DNA of 64,000 bases from an uncultured Oscillospiraceae bacterium (GTDB lineage: Bacteria; Bacillota; Clostridia; Oscillospirales; Oscillospiraceae): assembly GCA_902478785.1 (NCBI GenBank), contig CABSMJ010000007.1, forward strand, positions 52,340 through 116,339, in the 5' to 3' direction. The notes under the pieces are model-generated. The model did not search any database. It was not told the origin of the DNA and saw only the letters and a list, made by a program, of their open reading frames with translations. The translations under genes were made by a program, and so were the position numbers. Positions 60,935 to 64,000 of this stretch are shown here, one piece after another; position 1 is the stretch's first letter, and each line of letters begins with the position of its first letter.

Positions 60935-62074
60935 ATGATGACGAAAAAGAATTTCAGATTTGCCTATGTTTTTTTGCTTGTGCTGGTTCTTTCCATTTCC
61001 TTTGCTGTGCCGGCATTCGCTATCAGCGATGCCGACGTGCAGGCACAAGTAGATTCTGTTGGCCGCGAAACAGTAACGGGAAATGTGCTTATTTGGTTTC
61101 TATGTGCGATTGGATTTCTCAAAGCGGCACAGAAAATCGATAGTTTTATGGCCAGCCTGGGAGTCAATGTCGGGCATACTGGCGGTTCCATGCTGGCGGA
61201 AGCACTGATTGCTGCCAGAGGGGTTGGAACAGTGGCCGGCGCAATGGGCCATTCTTTGGGTTCTGGAGGCGGTCATCGAGGTGGCGGCGGTGGCGCCGCT
61301 GCATCGGCTGGTGGCTTTTTCAAAGGCGGGCTTGTTGGTATGGCAAAACGCAAGGCTACCTCTGAGGCTGTCAGGAGTGCAACTTCCAGCACATCGGCAG
61401 TCCATTCCAATCGTGCCACTTCAACTGCCGAGACAGCCTCTCACATTAACAAAACAGCCACCTCTGCGAAAACCGCCACCCATGAGGCGCACCAGACTGC
61501 TGATCACATATCAACCGGCGATAAGACTGCGACACACACCAATCAAAGTACTTCTGCAGTGACGCATACCCAACGACATACTGCATCCTCTTTCCAGGGC
61601 ATTGGACTTGGTGGTGCCATCTTCGCAAAGTCCCTTATGAAAGGCGGCGAATTTGCAAACGATGTTATCAGCACCGTGGCCCGGGGAGATATGCGCTCGA
61701 CGGGGTCCATCACGGGTGATCTGGCAGCCCAATCCCTCAGGTCGTATATGGGTTATACGGCATTGGGCGAAGGAGCAAAGGATGCGCCGACATTCTCCAA
61801 TGTGGAGATTGGCGGGGGGCGGATTACCGGAATTGAAACGGCTCCTGGAAGTTCTGAGGGTGTTGCCTTTGGCATGTACCTTGCGGATCAATATGCCGAG
61901 CCGAAGGGCGATTTTACAAAGGTCCATTCTGCGGACGGTTCTCTTTGGTATAAGCAGTATGCCCAGGACGCTGTGGAACGTAAGCCCTACAATGCCCCAG
62001 ATGGTACAGTTGCCTTCCATGAGAGCATCATCAAGAGGCTCCCCGATCCTCCAGCACGCAAGGAACGGTTGTAA
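60935..62074 (+). CDS. Transfer-region membrane protein with Ser/Thr/His-rich linker
   Basis: A 379-residue protein. A signal peptide (to ...FAVPAFA) is followed by one hydrophobic segment (VLIWFLCAIGFLKAA) and a Gly/Ala-rich region (SGGGHRGGGGGAAASAGG). A low-complexity stretch (about 140-205) rich in Thr, Ser, Ala and His follows, then a C-terminal soluble domain (GDMRSTGSITGDLAAQSL onward). Such proteins follow TrbL in Clostridia elements; the role is unknown, possibly a surface or channel-lining component. GGGGGAATG gives the start region. Confidence 0.75.
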   Translation: MMTKKNFRFAYVFLLVLVLSISFAVPAFAISDADVQAQVDSVGRETVTGNVLIWFLCAIGFLKAAQKIDSFMASLGVNVGHTGGSMLAEALIAARGVGTVAGAMGHSLGSGGGHRGGGGGAAASAGGFFKGGLVGMAKRKATSEAVRSATSSTSAVHSNRATSTAETASHINKTATSAKTATHEAHQTADHISTGDKTATHTNQSTSAVTHTQRHTASSFQGIGLGGAIFAKSLMKGGEFANDVISTVARGDMRSTGSITGDLAAQSLRSYMGYTALGEGAKDAPTFSNVEIGGGRITGIETAPGSSEGVAFGMYLADQYAEPKGDFTKVHSADGSLWYKQYAQDAVERKPYNAPDGTVAFHESIIKRLPDPPARKERL

Positions 62075-62086
62075 ATAGGAGGCCCT

Positions 62087-63550
62087 ATGAAAAACGAAGA
62101 ACGGGATATCTACACTATCCCACCTAATTTTATCGAGGGCGGCACATTGATGGGCGGTATGTTCAAATCGCGAAATGTGATTGAAGCAGGAATACTGGCT
62201 GTCCTTATTGGAGGGCCAGTACTTTCTCTTCATTTCTCGCTTACCGTCCGTATCGTCATTCTTTGCCTTACAGCCCTGCCATTCTCACTGGTTGCGTTGA
62301 TCGGCATCAATGGCAATAGCCTGTCCTCATTTTTTATCCAGTTGATCAGTTTTCTCCGAAACCGGAGATTGCTGTCGGCGGAAGAAACGGAGGATGCACC
62401 AAAGAAAAAGTCAATCTTGCCCAGCTGGGCAAAGAAAAATCAAGCACACCAGGACAGTGTTGAGGAGCAAGAGCAGCCGAAAAGTCGTAATCGGTTCCAA
62501 GTGGATCTGAAGCAGCGAAAGGTCACTCAGTTTAAGACTTTTATCGAGGAAGACCCTGTCCAAAAGCCGCTGAACCCCCTCGCTGAATATGTTCCTATTG
62601 AAAAAATAGAGAACGGCATCATCTACACCAAAGACCATCGCTACATCAAGGTGGTTGAGGTCGTTCCGGTGAACTTTATGCTGCGTAGTGCCCAGGAACA
62701 GCGCGGAATCATCTACTCTTTCATTTCCTATTTGAAGATTGCTCCGGCAAAAGTCCAATTCAAGGTGCTGACCAAGAGAGCGGACATTAACCGGCATATT
62801 CAAATGATCCGAAAGGAGTTGGAGCAGGAAACTGACCCCCACTGCCGTGTGCTTCAGGAAGATTACCTCAAACTGATTCGGCAGCTCGGTTCCAGGGAGG
62901 CCGTGACAAGGCGTTTCTTTTTGATCTTTGAACACGAGGAAATGCCTGGCACCCGGCGCGGTCATGAGGAAGAAGAAGCGATATCTTCGCTCCAGACGGC
63001 TGTACGGACAGCCGCCAATTATTTGCGGCAGTGTGGAAATACGGTACTGATGCCAGAGGATGAAGATGAAGCGACTTCCGAAATCCTATATAGCATCCTT
63101 TGCCGCAAGGAAAGTAACACTCAACCGTTCCAGTCAAAGGTTAAGCAGGTACTGTCGGAATACATTGCTGCTGACCGTAGTCTGGATGCCATTCCGTCCA
63201 ATGAGTTTTACGCTCCGAGGAAAATTGATTTTACCCACAGCCGCTATCTGGAGGTGGATGGCCTCTATTATGCATACCTTTTGGTTCCATCTGCGGGCTA
63301 CAAGCCCCAGGTTCCTGCTGGTTGGCTGAGCCTGCTGGTGAATGCGGGCGATGGCATTGACCTGGATATGTTTTTGTCCAAGCAGCCCAAAGACCGCATG
63401 GTACGGAAACTCGGGCAGCAGCTGCGTATCAACCGGAGCCGCATTAAGGAAGCCAGTGATACCAACACGGATTTTGATGATCTGGATGGTGCCATCCGCA
63501 GCGGTTACTTTCTGAAGGACGGCCTGGCAAACAATGAGGACTTCTACTAG
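62087..63550 (+). CDS. PrgI-like plus VirB4/TrbE N-terminal protein, probably truncated
   Basis: A 487-residue protein. Residues 1-95 carry a PrgI-like domain with two membrane helices (IEAGILAVLIGGPVLSL, IVILCLTALPFSLVALIG). Residues about 150-487 match the N-terminal region of VirB4/TraC ATPases (YVPIEKIENGIIYTKDHRYI, RSAQEQRGIIYSFISYL, RRFFLIFEHEE, YYAYLLVPSAGYKPQVPAGW). The frame stops at ANNEDFY, before any Walker A or B motif, so no ATPase activity can be encoded here. The next 450 bases contain no continuation in any frame. A gene interruption by insertion or deletion is likely; a natural split is possible. AGGAGG precedes the ATG. Confidence 0.8.
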   Translation: MKNEERDIYTIPPNFIEGGTLMGGMFKSRNVIEAGILAVLIGGPVLSLHFSLTVRIVILCLTALPFSLVALIGINGNSLSSFFIQLISFLRNRRLLSAEETEDAPKKKSILPSWAKKNQAHQDSVEEQEQPKSRNRFQVDLKQRKVTQFKTFIEEDPVQKPLNPLAEYVPIEKIENGIIYTKDHRYIKVVEVVPVNFMLRSAQEQRGIIYSFISYLKIAPAKVQFKVLTKRADINRHIQMIRKELEQETDPHCRVLQEDYLKLIRQLGSREAVTRRFFLIFEHEEMPGTRRGHEEEEAISSLQTAVRTAANYLRQCGNTVLMPEDEDEATSEILYSILCRKESNTQPFQSKVKQVLSEYIAADRSLDAIPSNEFYAPRKIDFTHSRYLEVDGLYYAYLLVPSAGYKPQVPAGWLSLLVNAGDGIDLDMFLSKQPKDRMVRKLGQQLRINRSRIKEASDTNTDFDDLDGAIRSGYFLKDGLANNEDFY

Positions 63551-63628
63551 GAAGTTCACCTCCTGATGCTGTATTGCCATACAATATGTGCTTTACTTAG
63601 TTGACAAGAATTATGGGGATTTTTGTCG

Positions 63629-63674
63629 AAAAAAACTGGCGGTCTTGCTCCATCTTTGAGGAGTAAGACCGCCA
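63629..63674 (-). terminator. Minus-strand intrinsic terminator
   Basis: 15-bp stem with one mismatch (63674-63660 with 63651-63637) followed on the minus strand by G and seven T residues (63635-63629). Confidence 0.88.
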
Positions 63675-63780
63675 TCTGAAATGACATCTGCCATCACACG
63701 TATATTACCGTTTCTACAGTATCTCATTTTATCCCCTCTAACTTTCTATATTTTGTCGGAACAAAAAGAGATTTGCTAAT
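63629..63780 (-). ncRNA. Candidate small transcript, RNA or short-ORF unit
   Basis: Between a minus-strand -10 at 63792-63787 and the terminator at 63674-63629 a transcript of about 150 bases is predicted. It contains a GAGGGG ribosome site and an ATG (63727) opening a 38-codon frame (MRYCRNGNIRVMADVISDGG...). The terminator lies inside that frame, so a full-length peptide could not be made from a terminated transcript. A regulatory RNA or an attenuated leader is therefore likelier than a stable peptide. Confidence 0.45.
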
Positions 63781-63786
63781 AACTGT

Positions 63787-63820
63787 ATTATAGAGGGAAG
63801 TTTTCACAAGGACTTCACAA
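63787..63820 (-). promoter_or_regulatory. Minus-strand promoter with tandem response-regulator-like boxes
   Basis: TATAAT (63792-63787, minus strand) has no -35 hexamer at 16-18 bases. Instead two perfect TTGTGAA boxes lie at 63820-63814 and 63809-63803, 11 bases apart, ending ten bases before the -10. One-turn-spaced direct repeats in place of a -35 are characteristic of OmpR/PhoB-type activators. Confidence 0.6.
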
Positions 63821-63822
63821 AG

Positions 63823-63859
63823 TTATGTAAAATCTGAAGAACTACAGAATTTTGCGTAA
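63823..63859. repeat. Imperfect inverted repeat upstream of the boxes
   Basis: TTATGTAAAATCTG (63823-63836) can pair with CAGAATTTTGCGTAA (63845-63859) with two G-T pairs and one bulge. Function unknown; a regulator site or the end of an inserted segment are both possible. From 63860 to 64000 I see no gene or signal. Confidence 0.4.
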
Positions 63860-64000
63860 TGTGACCGTAGTAACGCCTCTTAACGCATTCGTCTTACAAC
63901 TGGATTCCATCTTGCTATACTGAAACCGGGCGACCCAATATACTTTAGCGGCCCAATATGCCCCCCCGGCTTATCAAATCCTGCCTACTATTTTTTACAA

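Larger units (their letters stand above)
57633..64000 (+). mobile_element. Left part of an integrative conjugative element
   Basis: From about 57.63 kb the sequence is visibly more AT-rich, codon choice changes, and the genes are those of Clostridia-type conjugative elements: initiator-like HTH protein, VirB2-like, TrbL/VirB6-like, a Ser/Thr-rich membrane protein and a PrgI/VirB4-like protein. The integrase, relaxase and coupling protein are not in the window. The left boundary is placed at the broken host frame and is approximate to some tens of bases; the right end is outside. Confidence 0.8.

Noticed and set aside
63549..63640. Group II intron or known IS end interrupting the VirB4-like gene
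   Set aside because: No GTGCG-type intron start, no intron-encoded protein and no recognisable terminal inverted repeat at the junction; the nature of the interruption is left open.

Overview
The window looks like chromosome from a strictly anaerobic, high-GC gut Firmicute of the Oscillospiraceae type (Flavonifractor / Lawsonibacter / Intestinimonas-like). The evidence is GC-rich codon use, a ferredoxin-linked 2-oxoacid oxidoreductase beside a butyrate-type CoA-transferase, CstA, a membrane pyrophosphatase, T-box and peptide-leader control of aromatic amino-acid genes, and a Clostridia-type conjugative element. The species call is inference; no rRNA or tRNA gene was seen.

Region by region. 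1-6.2 kb (minus strand): an aromatic amino-acid operon, aroF-tyrA-aroA-aroC-pheA-aroE, read from a consensus promoter through a Tyr/Phe-rich leader peptide and an intrinsic terminator, which is a classical attenuator. 6.4-14.8 kb: a GntR/FadR regulator, an unknown protein with CstA, then an operon of a P-loop ATPase and four 2-oxoacid:ferredoxin oxidoreductase subunits followed by a CoA-transferase. 15.1-16.9 kb: a Trp-type T-box in front of a stand-alone TrpB2. 17-21.8 kb: a DUF1622 membrane protein, ilvE behind an unassigned structured leader with a terminator, pyruvate kinase and a YhcH-type protein. 22-31.5 kb: BrkB-like protein, TrkA/TrkH potassium uptake, M29 aminopeptidase, aroB, gamma-carbonic anhydrase, and a MoxR ATPase/VWA pair. 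31.5-43.9 kb: D,D-carboxypeptidase, ComEA-like protein, a response regulator/kinase/GerMN lipoprotein set resembling MtrAB-LpqB, membrane pyrophosphatase, pseudouridine catabolism (psuK-psuG), a LytTR regulator with a membrane partner, and an unknown lipoprotein. 44-57.5 kb: asnS, whose 3' end is caught in a tandem duplication, brnQ, an iron-type alcohol dehydrogenase, a 2-hydroxyacid dehydrogenase, an FAD protein, HtrA, an LTA-synthase-like enzyme and an SLH-polysaccharide deacetylase.

From about 57.6 kb base composition drops and an integrative conjugative element begins. It appears to cut off a host gene after seven codons, then carries a replication-initiator-like protein, an unknown protein and a type IV secretion block (VirB2-like, TrbL/VirB6-like, Ser/Thr/His-rich membrane protein, PrgI+VirB4 N-terminus). 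The VirB4-like reading frame stops before its ATPase motifs and is followed by 450 bases without a convincing gene, holding a minus-strand promoter, tandem 11-bp-spaced boxes and a terminator.

How the parts work together: several separate units handle aromatic and branched amino acids (the aro operon, aroB, trpB2, ilvE, brnQ, the VorB-type oxidoreductase). At least two sense aminoacyl-tRNA or translation (Tyr/Phe leader peptide, Trp T-box) and a third (ilvE) has a leader of unknown class. No single spectacular new defence or biosynthetic system is visible. The most novel-looking items are the ilvE leader RNA, the aroF leader peptide, the asnS tail duplication and the small regulated minus-strand unit in the broken VirB4 region.
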